The notes beneath the pieces are model-generated. The model was not told the origin of the DNA. It was given only the letters and a program-made list of their open reading frames with translations, and made no database searches. Position numbers and translations under genes: made by a program. This document shows, piece after piece, positions 1-9,210 of a stretch of DNA of 53,831 nt; the first letter of the stretch is position 1, and the number at the start of each line of letters is the position of its first letter. The DNA is taken from contig JAPOOC010000004.1 of assembly GCA_026713605.1 (NCBI GenBank), forward strand, positions 1 to 53,831. The letters run 5' to 3'. The DNA comes from Candidatus Kaiserbacteria bacterium (lineage in GTDB: Bacteria; Patescibacteriota; Minisyncoccia; Phycocordibacterales; JABAAK01).

Positions 1-65
1 GGGAATCGAACCCCCTGTTTTTGGCTCTGACAAAAACCTGACTACCAGACCGCCGTGAAAGGCGG
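1..65 (-). tRNA. tRNA-like segment truncated by the window edge, identity not assigned
   Basis: Reverse complement ends ...GGGGGTTCGATTCCC (T-arm like), preceded by a TTTTG..CAAAA stem and a TGGTAG D-loop-like motif. Stems do not fold cleanly to a canonical cloverleaf and the 3' end is outside the window. Confidence 0.35.
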
Positions 66-117
66 AAACCAAAGTGGTAGGAATTGATCAGGCGCAACAG
101 CGCGCGGTAATACTGGG

Positions 118-189
118 TGACCCCACGGGGAATCGAACCCCGGTTTCCGCCGTGAAAGGGCGGCGTCCTAGCCGCTAGACGATGGGGCC
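118..189 (-). tRNA. tRNA-Glu (anticodon TTC)
   Basis: Reverse complement GGCCCCATCGTCTAGCGGCTAGGACGCCGCCCTTTCACGGCGGAAACCGGGGTTCGATTCCCCGTGGGGTCA: 7-bp acceptor, CCGCC-CTTTCAC-GGCGG anticodon arm, GGTTCGATTCC T-arm. Confidence 0.96.
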
Positions 190-341
190 AGTAAACAAAG
201 TATAGTATATACCACATCCCGACCATGCCCCACACTGCATTAGATTATCGGCTGAGATGCAACAAGTGCAGTATACATCTGAGCAGAAGTGAAGAATGTG
301 TGGTACGCTATGTGCAGAAGATAAGGAAGGGAGGGGAGAGA

Positions 342-635
342 ATGAAAGACGACCACAATGAACAACGCGACACTTCCTGCGGCACGGTAAGAGAGGGCTA
401 TATTTCCCAAATCATTTCATTCGTCTACTTAATCCGTGAAGCAAAGATTTATAGTAGCGCTATGGGAATAGATGACTGCATGGTTTTGTTTGAAAAAAAC
501 AATGCAAAAAAAATCATCATTGATTTTCATGAGCAATACTTACACCACATCCGCACAAAATCAAATGATTTTTATGGTGCGGATTCCCGCAAGCTCTTTA
601 AGGAACTCTTAGAGGTTTTAGGAATGAGGGAGTGA
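342..635 (+). CDS. hypothetical protein
   Basis: ORF 225..635; the internal ATG (MKDDHNEQRD...) follows an AGGGAGGGGAGAG purine tract, so it is the more likely start. Confidence 0.5.
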   Translation: MKDDHNEQRDTSCGTVREGYISQIISFVYLIREAKIYSSAMGIDDCMVLFEKNNAKKIIIDFHEQYLHHIRTKSNDFYGADSRKLFKELLEVLGMRE

Positions 636-718
636 GTTCAATAGGGGCATGACCAGAAAGCCGTGCTCCTATTTTTATAAAACAAACACACAGCATCAAG
701 AGTGCTTAGCGATACAGG

Positions 719-792
719 TGCGAATGGTAGGACTCGAACCTACGACCTCTCCATTATCAGTGGAGTGCTCTAACCACCTGAGCTACATTCGC
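719..792 (-). tRNA. tRNA-Ile (anticodon GAT)
   Basis: Reverse complement GCGAATGTAGCTCAGGTGGTTAGAGCACTCCACTGATAATGGAGAGGTCGTAGGTTCGAGTCCTACCATTCGCA; complete cloverleaf with CTGATAA anticodon loop. Confidence 0.96.
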
Positions 793-1075
793 ATGGTATA
801 TAGTATATAACAAAAGCACACTTTTTGTGTTTGTCCATAGCAGATTACCCTGAATTGCAATAAGTTCAGTATACACCCGCAATACCAATGCGTAGGTAAT
901 GACATTGCCTCAATGGTTAGGCGGGGAAATTGGATAAACACCCAAAACAGATGGAGTGAGAATCTAATCGCTCGCAAGGTACTGTGGTACACTATAGATA
1001 GAAGCGTGCAACTAGCGAAAGGTACAATGGTAACGCCATGAGCTGTATTGATTGAAAACAAAAGGAGGAACAAAA

Positions 1076-2404
1076 ATGAAAACTATCTTGACGGTACTTT
1101 TCACATCCATATTCGTGTCCGCCGCACTAGCACACACAGACCCCATCACATCCATTGGCTTGAGGGTGCTTGAAGACCACGGAGTACAGAAGAGAGTGGT
1201 TGACGGAGAGACGACAGAGTTGGATTGGCATACCCTCTCATACACTGCCGTAGGGACAAGTGAGGAGACCGAGTTCTCTACGCCGCGACAAACAAGCGGA
1301 CATTGGCATCCTGAGAAAACGAACAAGAGAGTATATCAACACACTGATACCCATGCGCATAGTGAGGTAAACCATGCGCATGACAACTATGTGAGTCACA
1401 CGCATCCAGGCGTTGACGGATACCCACATTTTCATTCGGAAAGTTGGAAGGAGCATTATCACCACGATCATGCTGGTGTTGAAATTAAAATAGAAGTTGC
1501 CGATCCTGTCGTGGGCAAGGTGGAAAATGACCCTGCGGTAAAGATTGGACTCGGCACAATAGCACCGCCGGGGCAGGTCCCCAGCCCTGACACACGACCA
1601 AGCGCTGAAACGCCACCTACACCGACAACAGAGACAGCGCCACAGCCGACGGGAACAGCAGCCGAGGACACTTCAACGACAATCGTTCAGTCAGCAGTGG
1701 ACACACAACCGACAGGAAGGGTGCAACCCACAGCGGAAACGCCGACAGCAGGTGCGACACCACAGCAGGGACCACATCCTACGGAGCAAAGCGAGCCACC
1801 AACTCCTGAACCTCAAAGTCCTCTAATAGTGACAGAGTACATGGTTCGGGATTGGTCGATGTTCGGCGGGGGCGGCCAACCACAGTGGGTGGAGGTATAT
1901 AATCCAAATGACACCCCGGTAAACCTTGACGGGTATGTATTTCAATATGCAGCTCGCAAGTTTATCAATCACCCGGTTAAGATCATGAGCGTTGCAATCG
2001 GTGAAGGGGAAATAGAGGGTTACGGCACTGCGATTTTTGCTACCAGCAAGATCAGATTCACAAAATACAGACAAGCGGGCATCAGTGAATCTCAGGTATA
2101 TGCACTGCAGATGCCCAATGTCTTGAAAAGAGGGTGGTGTATCAAAGATGCACAAGGAGAGATCGTTCACGCGATAGGAGAAGCGTTCGACTCTTTGTAT
2201 AGACCTGTCGCGCCACTACATCAAGAGGGTGGCAAGCGAGTATCCCATCATGTGGTACAAAGCGAACCGCCTGCAGATGACTACTATTACGGTAGTCGGG
2301 TTGACATCGGACACCCTGGATTTCACGAACCCATGGTCCCGAAAGCACCCACCGCACCCAAAGTCAAAAAGATTTTGACATGGGGGTCGCTTAAAAAGAG
2401 GTGA
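1076..2404 (+). CDS. exported protein with His-rich segment, Pro/Thr-rich linker and C-terminal lamin-tail-like domain
   Basis: AAAGGAGG SD before ATG 1076; signal peptide MKTILTVLFTSIFVSAALA; HTH/HFH/HYHHDH cluster; PTP/TET-rich linker; LIVTEYMVRDW...QWVEVYNPNDTPVNLDGYVFQ resembles the LTD fold. Confidence 0.7.
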   Translation: MKTILTVLFTSIFVSAALAHTDPITSIGLRVLEDHGVQKRVVDGETTELDWHTLSYTAVGTSEETEFSTPRQTSGHWHPEKTNKRVYQHTDTHAHSEVNHAHDNYVSHTHPGVDGYPHFHSESWKEHYHHDHAGVEIKIEVADPVVGKVENDPAVKIGLGTIAPPGQVPSPDTRPSAETPPTPTTETAPQPTGTAAEDTSTTIVQSAVDTQPTGRVQPTAETPTAGATPQQGPHPTEQSEPPTPEPQSPLIVTEYMVRDWSMFGGGGQPQWVEVYNPNDTPVNLDGYVFQYAARKFINHPVKIMSVAIGEGEIEGYGTAIFATSKIRFTKYRQAGISESQVYALQMPNVLKRGWCIKDAQGEIVHAIGEAFDSLYRPVAPLHQEGGKRVSHHVVQSEPPADDYYYGSRVDIGHPGFHEPMVPKAPTAPKVKKILTWGSLKKR

Positions 2405-2475
2405 AGCATTCCCCCATCTTTGCACGCATCGGCGACAGTCGGTGAGTCGCAATCGTTTCTTTTCAATTAACACAA

Positions 2476-2497
2476 GGGCGCAACGCATGTTGCGCCC
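2476..2497 (+). terminator. hairpin terminator
   Basis: Perfect 9-bp inverted repeat GGGCGCAAC-GCAT-GTTGCGCCC followed by ACTTTTATTT. Confidence 0.75.
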
Positions 2498-2531
2498 ACT
2501 TTTATTTCCTCTGCTGTACAACAAATCTTTA

Positions 2532-3947
2532 CTATGTACCCCTCTTTTTCACCACCGTACTGATACCATTAGCATCTATAACTTCATAGCCGAGTTCGTT
2601 AATACGAGTACGAAGTGCATCAGCGGTTGAATAATCCTTGTCGGCGCGAGCGGTATTGCGCTGAACGAGGAGATCTTGAACCTCCGGCGGGATTATCACC
2701 TGCTTACCCCTCTGCTTCGGGCGACAGAGAATGCCGAGTACACGATCCGCATAGCGGAGCGTGTTTCTTTTGCTAATAGGGGTAAGGGAAGTGTCACGGA
2801 GGATAGCATGTACCGTTGCCAGCACCTTTGCAGTGTTAAGGTCATCCGCAATAGCGGCATCAACTGCCGCACAATGCGCCGCATTGCGTTCAACATTGAG
2901 ATACGAAAGGAGGGAGTGGGGAAGGGCAGCGTACTCCTTGTGCAGACGAAACAGCGCCGTTTGGGCAGAATCAAGCGCTGCAAAAGAAAATGAGAGAGGA
3001 GTACGATACGATGCTTGCAGGAAGAGGTAGCGAAGAGCAAGTGGGTGGTACTCACGCTGCTCAAGGTCGTCAATAGTGTAAGTATTGCCAAGTGATTTTG
3101 ACAACTTCTCGCTACCCATAGTGAGAAAGGCGACATGCATCCAAAGGTTTGCAAACACAGTATCAGACGCACCTTCACTCTGAGCGATTTCATTATTGTG
3201 ATGCACGGCAATGTGATCCATACCACCGGTGTGGATGTCAATAGTCGTGCCGAGCAGTTTCATCGCCATCGCAGAACACTCTATATGCCAGCCAGGAAAG
3301 CCACGACCCCAAGGCGAATCCCATTCCTGCTGGCGAGTCACCCCGTCTGGCGTCCGCTTCCAAAGAGCAAAATCATGCGGGTGTTTTTTGCCGGCAACGC
3401 GCTGTATGCGCGCATGCTCATCACTTTCTTCAGTGTTCGGCAATCCGAGCGCACCGTAGGGTTTGTACGCCTGCGTGTCAAAGTAGATACCATCCGCAAT
3501 GTCATAGGTATATCCTTTTTGTTCCAACTGCTGTGTCAGCGCTATTTGCTCCTGGATATAGTGCGTGGCACGAGGAAAGCGATAACGGTTTGTTTTGATA
3601 TTCAATTTTTTTAAGTCAGCGAGAAAGAGGTCGCCAAAGCGGGCAGTGATTGCTTCTGCCGCCTGGTTTTCCTGCGCCGCCTGCTTCTCCACCTTATCTT
3701 CACCAGCGTCAGCATCATCAGTGAGATGCCCGACATCAGTAAAGTTGATAACATGGTTTGGGGAGTAACCAAAATGGCGCAACGCACGATGTAAAGTATC
3801 AGCAAACACATACGCGCGCATGTTGCCAATGTGTGCCGCTTGGTAGAGGGTTGGTCCGCAAGAATAAATACACACTTGTCGCCCGACGAGCGGAGTGAGC
3901 GGACGCAATGTTTTGGTTTGAGTGTCGTAGAGTTCAATAAGACGCAT
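2532..3947 (-). CDS. cysS: cysteinyl-tRNA synthetase
   Basis: MRLIELYDTQTKTLRPL...YSCGPTLYQAAHIGNMRAYVF; WHIECSAMA; GGMDHIAVHHNNE; SEKLSKSLGN. Start moved from the ORF start at 4109 to the Met at 3947. Confidence 0.95.
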   Translation of the reverse strand: MRLIELYDTQTKTLRPLTPLVGRQVCIYSCGPTLYQAAHIGNMRAYVFADTLHRALRHFGYSPNHVINFTDVGHLTDDADAGEDKVEKQAAQENQAAEAITARFGDLFLADLKKLNIKTNRYRFPRATHYIQEQIALTQQLEQKGYTYDIADGIYFDTQAYKPYGALGLPNTEESDEHARIQRVAGKKHPHDFALWKRTPDGVTRQQEWDSPWGRGFPGWHIECSAMAMKLLGTTIDIHTGGMDHIAVHHNNEIAQSEGASDTVFANLWMHVAFLTMGSEKLSKSLGNTYTIDDLEQREYHPLALRYLFLQASYRTPLSFSFAALDSAQTALFRLHKEYAALPHSLLSYLNVERNAAHCAAVDAAIADDLNTAKVLATVHAILRDTSLTPISKRNTLRYADRVLGILCRPKQRGKQVIIPPEVQDLLVQRNTARADKDYSTADALRTRINELGYEVIDANGISTVVKKRGT

Positions 3948-4003
3948 ACAAAATGTGGACTGAGTAGTATACTTAGTATGCCATAATGCTATACTTAATA
4001 TAT

Positions 4004-5680
4004 ATGAGCGAAACAAAGAAACGCACAACGAAAAAAACGGCCGCAAAAAAAGTCGTGCGCAAAAGGGCAAAGAAGAAAACAGCGACAACAACACGAAGAA
4101 CGCGGGCAAAAAAAAGTGCCGTTAAAAAAACAAAAAAGACAGCAAGAAGTGTGGGAGTAGAAGTACCAATACAGCGCGACAAGGAGAAAGGCGGCATCCC
4201 AAGCAACGGCGATGAAATGTCTATTACCAGAAAGATGTTGACCGAAACAGGATCAAAAAGGCGGATCAGTTTGCAACAGTGTATGAGCGGCCTATATCGA
4301 GTTGCCCGCGCATGCCAGCCGAGGAGTACCGCCGGTGCCATCGGCATTTTCCTCTTGGGAGTACTGATTGGTATTTTTGCACTAATCGGCACAGTATATG
4401 TCAGCAAAAACGGTACGCTGCTTCGGCTACTGGTCGGTGCTGAAGTACTAGACATTAACGGAGTTGCGATACGAGTGGAAGAGGAGATTGATTCTTCATT
4501 TAGAAACCTGCTCGCCAGCGATGTACCAAGCGACTTTAAAGATGTTAACCTGCATGACTTTTGGCAAGTGTGGCGACTCATCGAAGAATCATATGTGCCA
4601 CCACCCGAAAAAGTGACGAATGGGATTGCCACAGAAGGCGACGATATACTCAGCCGAGACGCGCTGATTACCGGCGCTATAAAGGGGCTAACGCTCGCAA
4701 CCAAAGATCGGTATACAAACTTCTTCCTCCCAAAAGACGCTGATGACTTTGAGGATGAAGTACTCAATGGCGAAATTGACGGCATCGGTGCCTACCTCAC
4801 CATCAATGATAACGATGTGCTTGAAGTGGCAAGACCAATTGACGATGGCCCCGCCGACAAGGCAGGACTACGCGCCGGCGATCTCATTATGACAATTGAC
4901 GGTGTAGACAGTTCAGAATACAACTTATCCGAGGCGGCAGACAACATTCGCGGACCACGAGGCACAACAGTAATACTAGAGATTTACCGACCAATTCTTG
5001 AAGAAGATTTAGAAATCGCCATCGTCAGGGATCGGGTAGAAATCCCGACCGTGGAGACCGAGGTGCGGGACGGTGTGTTTATAATAAAGCTCTCAACCTT
5101 TACCAAGATCACCCCGAAAGCATTTGCGGCAGCACTGCAGGAGTTTGTGGAAACAGCAAACGCTGGCGGCCCAAACCGCATCCTTCTGGATATGCGTGGC
5201 AACATGGGGGGCATTTTGTCAGTGTCGGTGTATGTCGCCGGACTATTCCTGCCACCAGAATCTCCCGTTCTCTATGAGTACGCAGGTACAGAAAAATTGA
5301 AGGTATACAAAACAGAAGAGCCGGCATTCCAAAACGGCGTTCTGCCAAAAATAACCATACTCGTTGACGGCGCAACCGCATCAGCAGCAGAGATATTAGC
5401 AGAAGCGTTACGACACTACGATGTCGCAGACATTGTCGGCACAAAAACCCTCGGAAAAGGATCAGTCCAGGCGATAAGACCGGTCGGTAGCGATAACGCA
5501 CTCCTCAAGATAACCGTCGCGCACTGGCTCACACCGGCAAAAGAATCAATCGGCGGGGAAGGGGTTACCCCTGATGTAGATTATCAAGAAGAGTTAGAGA
5601 ACCTATACAAAGAAGACCCTGAAACAGACACCGACGAAGTCGCCCTCAAAAAGGCGATAGCACACCTCATGCAGAAGTAA
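4004..5680 (+). CDS. S41 family C-terminal processing peptidase with Lys/Arg-rich N-terminal tail, one TM segment and PDZ domain
   Basis: PDZ-like DGPADKAGLRAGDLIMTIDGVDSS; S41 core VDGATASAAEILAEALRHYDVADIVGTKTLGKGSVQ; N-terminus KKRTTKKTAAKKVVRKRAKKKTATTTRRTRAKKS. Confidence 0.9.
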   Translation: MSETKKRTTKKTAAKKVVRKRAKKKTATTTRRTRAKKSAVKKTKKTARSVGVEVPIQRDKEKGGIPSNGDEMSITRKMLTETGSKRRISLQQCMSGLYRVARACQPRSTAGAIGIFLLGVLIGIFALIGTVYVSKNGTLLRLLVGAEVLDINGVAIRVEEEIDSSFRNLLASDVPSDFKDVNLHDFWQVWRLIEESYVPPPEKVTNGIATEGDDILSRDALITGAIKGLTLATKDRYTNFFLPKDADDFEDEVLNGEIDGIGAYLTINDNDVLEVARPIDDGPADKAGLRAGDLIMTIDGVDSSEYNLSEAADNIRGPRGTTVILEIYRPILEEDLEIAIVRDRVEIPTVETEVRDGVFIIKLSTFTKITPKAFAAALQEFVETANAGGPNRILLDMRGNMGGILSVSVYVAGLFLPPESPVLYEYAGTEKLKVYKTEEPAFQNGVLPKITILVDGATASAAEILAEALRHYDVADIVGTKTLGKGSVQAIRPVGSDNALLKITVAHWLTPAKESIGGEGVTPDVDYQEELENLYKEDPETDTDEVALKKAIAHLMQK

Positions 5681-5830
5681 AATGCTACAAAACCGCCAAA
5701 ACCCCTTATGCATAGGGTAAAATAGGAGGTATTTAGGTATATACACTATCATCACTGAACATTTTCCCGCAAAAAGTGCAATATGTCCTTGCACATTACC
5801 TTGTAACTTGCTTTTTTTGCTATTTTATGG

Positions 5831-5836
5831 TATTAT
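5831..5836 (+). promoter_or_regulatory. candidate -10 (TATTAT) with TTGCTT 17 nt upstream, just ahead of an inverted-repeat leader
   Basis: TTGCTT(5808-5813)-N17-TATTAT(5831-5836); a TATAAT also lies at 5846-5851. Confidence 0.4.
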
Positions 5837-5849
5837 ATCATTAAGTATA

Positions 5850-5901
5850 ATTTGTAATGGAATGGGGTTTGTGCATATCCCCCGCTTTGAACATTACAAA
5901 T
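5850..5901 (+). repeat. 5'-leader inverted repeat ATTTGTAATG...CATTACAAAT (10 bp, 32-nt loop)
   Basis: Arms 5850-5859 and 5892-5901; the loop contains GGGG...CCCC. Confidence 0.75.
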
Positions 5902-5968
5902 CATCAAAAAACTTTGCCCTCAAAGAGGGCACTACCATGGCAAGCGAGTGCAAAGACCGCTCACACCC

Positions 5969-6238
5969 ATGGTGACTTCCGCCCTCCATCAGGAGGAAGT
6001 GGTCGCCAAGAGCGGCGACCTAGTCGCCATCGGAAGGCCAGCACAGAACGAAGTGCAGGTCTTCCGCCGCCGCAAGTCGGAAGAAGGAGGGCTAACCCTC
6101 CTTGAAACGATAAACCCCACCGACCAAAATACTCGGGGCTTCGGCTCCGAGGTCTCGTTGGTTTATGCCAGCGAGGGCTGGTGGGTAACGATCTACTCTC
6201 TGACGGGAGAGGCCCTCTCTAAGAGGGTCGAGGAGTAG
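5969..6238 (+). CDS. small hypothetical protein (GC-rich codon usage)
   Basis: MVTSALHQEEVVAKSGDLVAIGRPAQNEVQVFRRRKSEEGGLTLLETINPTDQNTRGFGSEVSLVYASEGWWVTIYSLTGEALSKRVEE; stop lies 8 nt before a perfect terminator. Start (GTG 5948 or ATG 5969) uncertain. Confidence 0.6.
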   Translation: MVTSALHQEEVVAKSGDLVAIGRPAQNEVQVFRRRKSEEGGLTLLETINPTDQNTRGFGSEVSLVYASEGWWVTIYSLTGEALSKRVEE

Positions 6239-6246
6239 ACAAAAAA

Positions 6247-6270
6247 GCCGTGTGCTGTACAGCACACGGC
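6247..6270. terminator. strong hairpin terminator
   Basis: AAAAAAGCCGTGTGCTGTACAGCACACGGCTTATTTT: perfect 10-bp stem with GTAC loop, A/T tracts on both sides. Confidence 0.85.
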
Positions 6271-6363
6271 TTATTTTCATACACAACATCGCACGAACAA
6301 CCAGTTATACACATAGTACACATATTTCCACGACGGAACCAGTAGTGTAGCGATATATGAGTA

Positions 6364-6939
6364 ATGACGCGTGGTACTATGCTGATGATGCAGTATGATT
6401 TCAGTAGCTTTTCTGAACGAGAGGAAGAGGCGCTCAAGTGGCTGAGTGCCGAGTATGTCCAGATACAGTCGGGAAGGATAACGACAGCACTACTAGATCG
6501 AGTTACCGTTTCCGCATACGGCGCGAAAACTGCGCTGAACCACTGCGCCACCATCGCAGTGGAGGACGCAAAGACACTAACGGTCACACCGTATGACCCG
6601 ACACTACTACCTGACATAGAAGCGGCACTGCGGGAGCAAGCGCCATCGGTGAGCGTGGCAGTCGGCGAGACAACAGTACGGGTAATAACCCCTGACTTGA
6701 CCGGCGAACGACGAGCAATGTTAGAGAAAACCGCACGAGAGCGAATGGAGGAAGCGAAACAGTCCATTCGTGGCGGACGGGAAAAAATATTATCAGACAT
6801 GAAACAAAAAAAGGCAGACGGAGCACTGTCGGAAGATGAAGAATTTACAATAAAAAAAGAGTTGCAAGAGAAAATTGACACAGCAAACAAAAAAGTGGAA
6901 GAGATGTGTGAAAAAAAAGTGCAGGACATACAGGTATAG
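6364..6939 (+). CDS. frr: ribosome recycling factor
   Basis: VQSGR-like VQIQSGRITTALLDRVTVSAYG; TPDLTGERRAMLEKTARERMEEAKQSIRGGREKI; C-terminal helical domain. Confidence 0.93.
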   Translation: MTRGTMLMMQYDFSSFSEREEEALKWLSAEYVQIQSGRITTALLDRVTVSAYGAKTALNHCATIAVEDAKTLTVTPYDPTLLPDIEAALREQAPSVSVAVGETTVRVITPDLTGERRAMLEKTARERMEEAKQSIRGGREKILSDMKQKKADGALSEDEEFTIKKELQEKIDTANKKVEEMCEKKVQDIQV

Positions 6940-6942
6940 CGT

Positions 6943-8109
6943 ATGGCAAACACTGCAAAAGAAAAAAGAGAGATTGGGAGCAAAGGACTGGATTTACTAC
7001 AGAAACAAAAACTCTACCAACGCGTGGTATTAGGGAGAAAGCCACCAGAGACAGCGCAAGCAAGACAGCCGAAAGCACCACCAAAAAAGAAAACAACACC
7101 CGTACTCAGAGCGTTTGGGAACCATATAGGCATTGACCTCGGCACTGCAACAACAGTGGTGTATGTGGAGGGCAAGGGGGTAGTGATGCGAGAGCCAACA
7201 CTCGTCGCGGTGAACAGACGGACAGACCAAGTAGTTGCTATGGGGAAACGAGCGCGACAAATGATCGGGCGGACACCAGAGCATATAGAGGTAATACAGC
7301 CGATACAGTTGGGTGTCATCAATGACTATGAAATAACCGAACAGTTGTTTGAGCACATCTTTAGAAAGGTGCAGGATGCGTCACCAAAGATCTTCAGCCC
7401 TTCAGTAATCATCGGTGTCCCATGCTGCACCTCACAGGCGGAAATAAATGCAGTGCGAGATGCGGTTATTGATGCAGGTGCACGACGAGTGGGAATTGTG
7501 TATGAACCATTCGCGGCAGCAGTCGGCATAGATTTGCCATTAGTGGGAGAGACGGCAGTTATGGTAATTGACATCGGTGGTGGCACCAGTGACACAATGA
7601 TTCTTGCCGGAGGAGAAATAGTCGCCTCAGACAGCATACGGCTTGCGGGTGATGCGTTTGACAAGGCAATCGTTGAAGGATTAAGAGAGAAGAAGCAAAT
7701 TATCATCGGAGAACGAACTGCAGAAGACCTAAAGGTCGCAACGATGCAATCAGCAAATGAGCAAAAAGTATTCAGCGTGCAAGGAAGAAGTAGTAGCACC
7801 GGATTACCACTTGAAGCAGATGTCTCTTTTGATGAAATTGTTCGGTTTCTTGACCCATGTCTGGGAAAGATCGTTGAGTATGTCGGAACATTTGTCGGGC
7901 GGTCATCACCAGAAGTGCAGGCGGACTTGAAAAATAATAACATCTATTTTGTCGGCGGCGGACCAGCAATACACGCCTTTCCAAGAAAGATTGAAGAAGC
8001 ACTTAATTTGCGTATCGTCGTACCAGAAAACGCAACCGGTCTCGTTGCACGCGGCACCGCACTGATCGCACAAAGCCCTGAACAGTATGAAAAATACTTT
8101 CTCTCATAA
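6943..8109 (+). CDS. mreB: rod shape-determining protein MreB (basic N-terminal extension)
   Basis: HIGIDLGTATTVVYVEGKGVVMREPTLVAVN; VIDIGGGTSDTMILAGGEIV; GLVARGTALIAQ. Confidence 0.95.
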   Translation: MANTAKEKREIGSKGLDLLQKQKLYQRVVLGRKPPETAQARQPKAPPKKKTTPVLRAFGNHIGIDLGTATTVVYVEGKGVVMREPTLVAVNRRTDQVVAMGKRARQMIGRTPEHIEVIQPIQLGVINDYEITEQLFEHIFRKVQDASPKIFSPSVIIGVPCCTSQAEINAVRDAVIDAGARRVGIVYEPFAAAVGIDLPLVGETAVMVIDIGGGTSDTMILAGGEIVASDSIRLAGDAFDKAIVEGLREKKQIIIGERTAEDLKVATMQSANEQKVFSVQGRSSSTGLPLEADVSFDEIVRFLDPCLGKIVEYVGTFVGRSSPEVQADLKNNNIYFVGGGPAIHAFPRKIEEALNLRIVVPENATGLVARGTALIAQSPEQYEKYFLS

Positions 8110-8122
8110 ATTTTGAACCGAT

Positions 8123-8938
8123 ATGCAAAAACAAAAGCAGACAACAAGCAAGGTCAGCTATATACTGACAGCACTCATTCTGGCAACCTACATACTCTTC
8201 CCAGCGTGGTACCGGGCAATTTCACAGAAACTATTCAGCACAATATATACCCAGCACGCGCAAGTGTCGCAGGGCAGGGTACCCGCCGCCAGTGATAGAG
8301 CAGTAACAAATCCCGACCTGCTGCCAATCTCTGTCATAGTCCGCCCACCACAAACACCATACGACTATGTAATCACCACCACGCCAGAGCAGTATCAGCA
8401 AACAGCACACGAGGAGGGAGTGCGGTATGTGTACGACACAGCAACAAGACCAGTCGGTTTCGTGGAAAAGGCATACCCATCGTTACTCATCGTCTCATTA
8501 TTCAGCGCCCCGGGGGGCAACGAGAAGTTTTCAGTAAACGGCTATGTTACTCGTGGCAGAGGAGAAGGCGGCGGCAGTTTCTCTCTGCAAGTCCCCATAG
8601 ATATGGCAGTCACGGTCGGCGCACCGATTGTACACCAAGCGACCGGAAAGGTAGTCAGCACCGCCGTCAGCATCAAGCGTATTCCGGAAAAGAATGTGCA
8701 ACAAGTTATCGGCGTGCTGGGGAGCAGTCCCTTACAAATGGCGACACTGTACATACCACGCAAGCAGAATACCGCACCATCACGCAAGACACTTGACTCA
8801 GCAATTGAAGCGGCACACAGTAGGGCAGAAGATGCACAGCAGGAGCAGGAAAAGCAAGAAGAGCAGGGAACAAACAAAACACCAGAGCAACACGCCACCC
8901 CACCACAAGCCACCCCAGAAGAGCAGGGATCAGAATAA
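8123..8938 (+). CDS. mreC: MreC-like protein
   Basis: N-terminal TM, beta-rich domain, position between mreB and a small membrane protein plus mrdA; sequence similarity weak by eye. Confidence 0.6.
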   Translation: MQKQKQTTSKVSYILTALILATYILFPAWYRAISQKLFSTIYTQHAQVSQGRVPAASDRAVTNPDLLPISVIVRPPQTPYDYVITTTPEQYQQTAHEEGVRYVYDTATRPVGFVEKAYPSLLIVSLFSAPGGNEKFSVNGYVTRGRGEGGGSFSLQVPIDMAVTVGAPIVHQATGKVVSTAVSIKRIPEKNVQQVIGVLGSSPLQMATLYIPRKQNTAPSRKTLDSAIEAAHSRAEDAQQEQEKQEEQGTNKTPEQHATPPQATPEEQGSE

Positions 8939-8943
8939 CTACC

Positions 8944-9210
8944 ATGCAAGCCATACACACGAAAATTATCGGATGCATACTATTCGCCATAGGGGTCATA
9001 ATGGCACCACTCATACCGTTTTGGGGCTTATTAGGTATACCACTACTCTTACTGTGGCGCGGCTTACCAGTACACGCAGTGCTATTCTCAGTACTCGTTG
9101 ACTCATTCTTGGCACCCGGAGGGATGTTGCCAATAGGGACATCACTCACCCTATACACCACACTTTCCCTGCCGCTGTGTCTCTACATACGATATACTAC
9201 TACCTTATGA
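8944..9210 (+). CDS. small integral membrane protein in the mreD position
   Basis: Hydrophobic 88 aa; stop overlaps the next ATG (ATGA, 9207-9210). Confidence 0.55.
   Translation: MQAIHTKIIGCILFAIGVIMAPLIPFWGLLGIPLLLLWRGLPVHAVLFSVLVDSFLAPGGMLPIGTSLTLYTTLSLPLCLYIRYTTTL

Noticed and set aside
5857-6105. 82-aa ORF overlapping the 5969 ORF
   Set aside because: R/P/S-rich shifted-frame translation; the 89-96 aa frame ends directly at the terminator and looks more protein-like.
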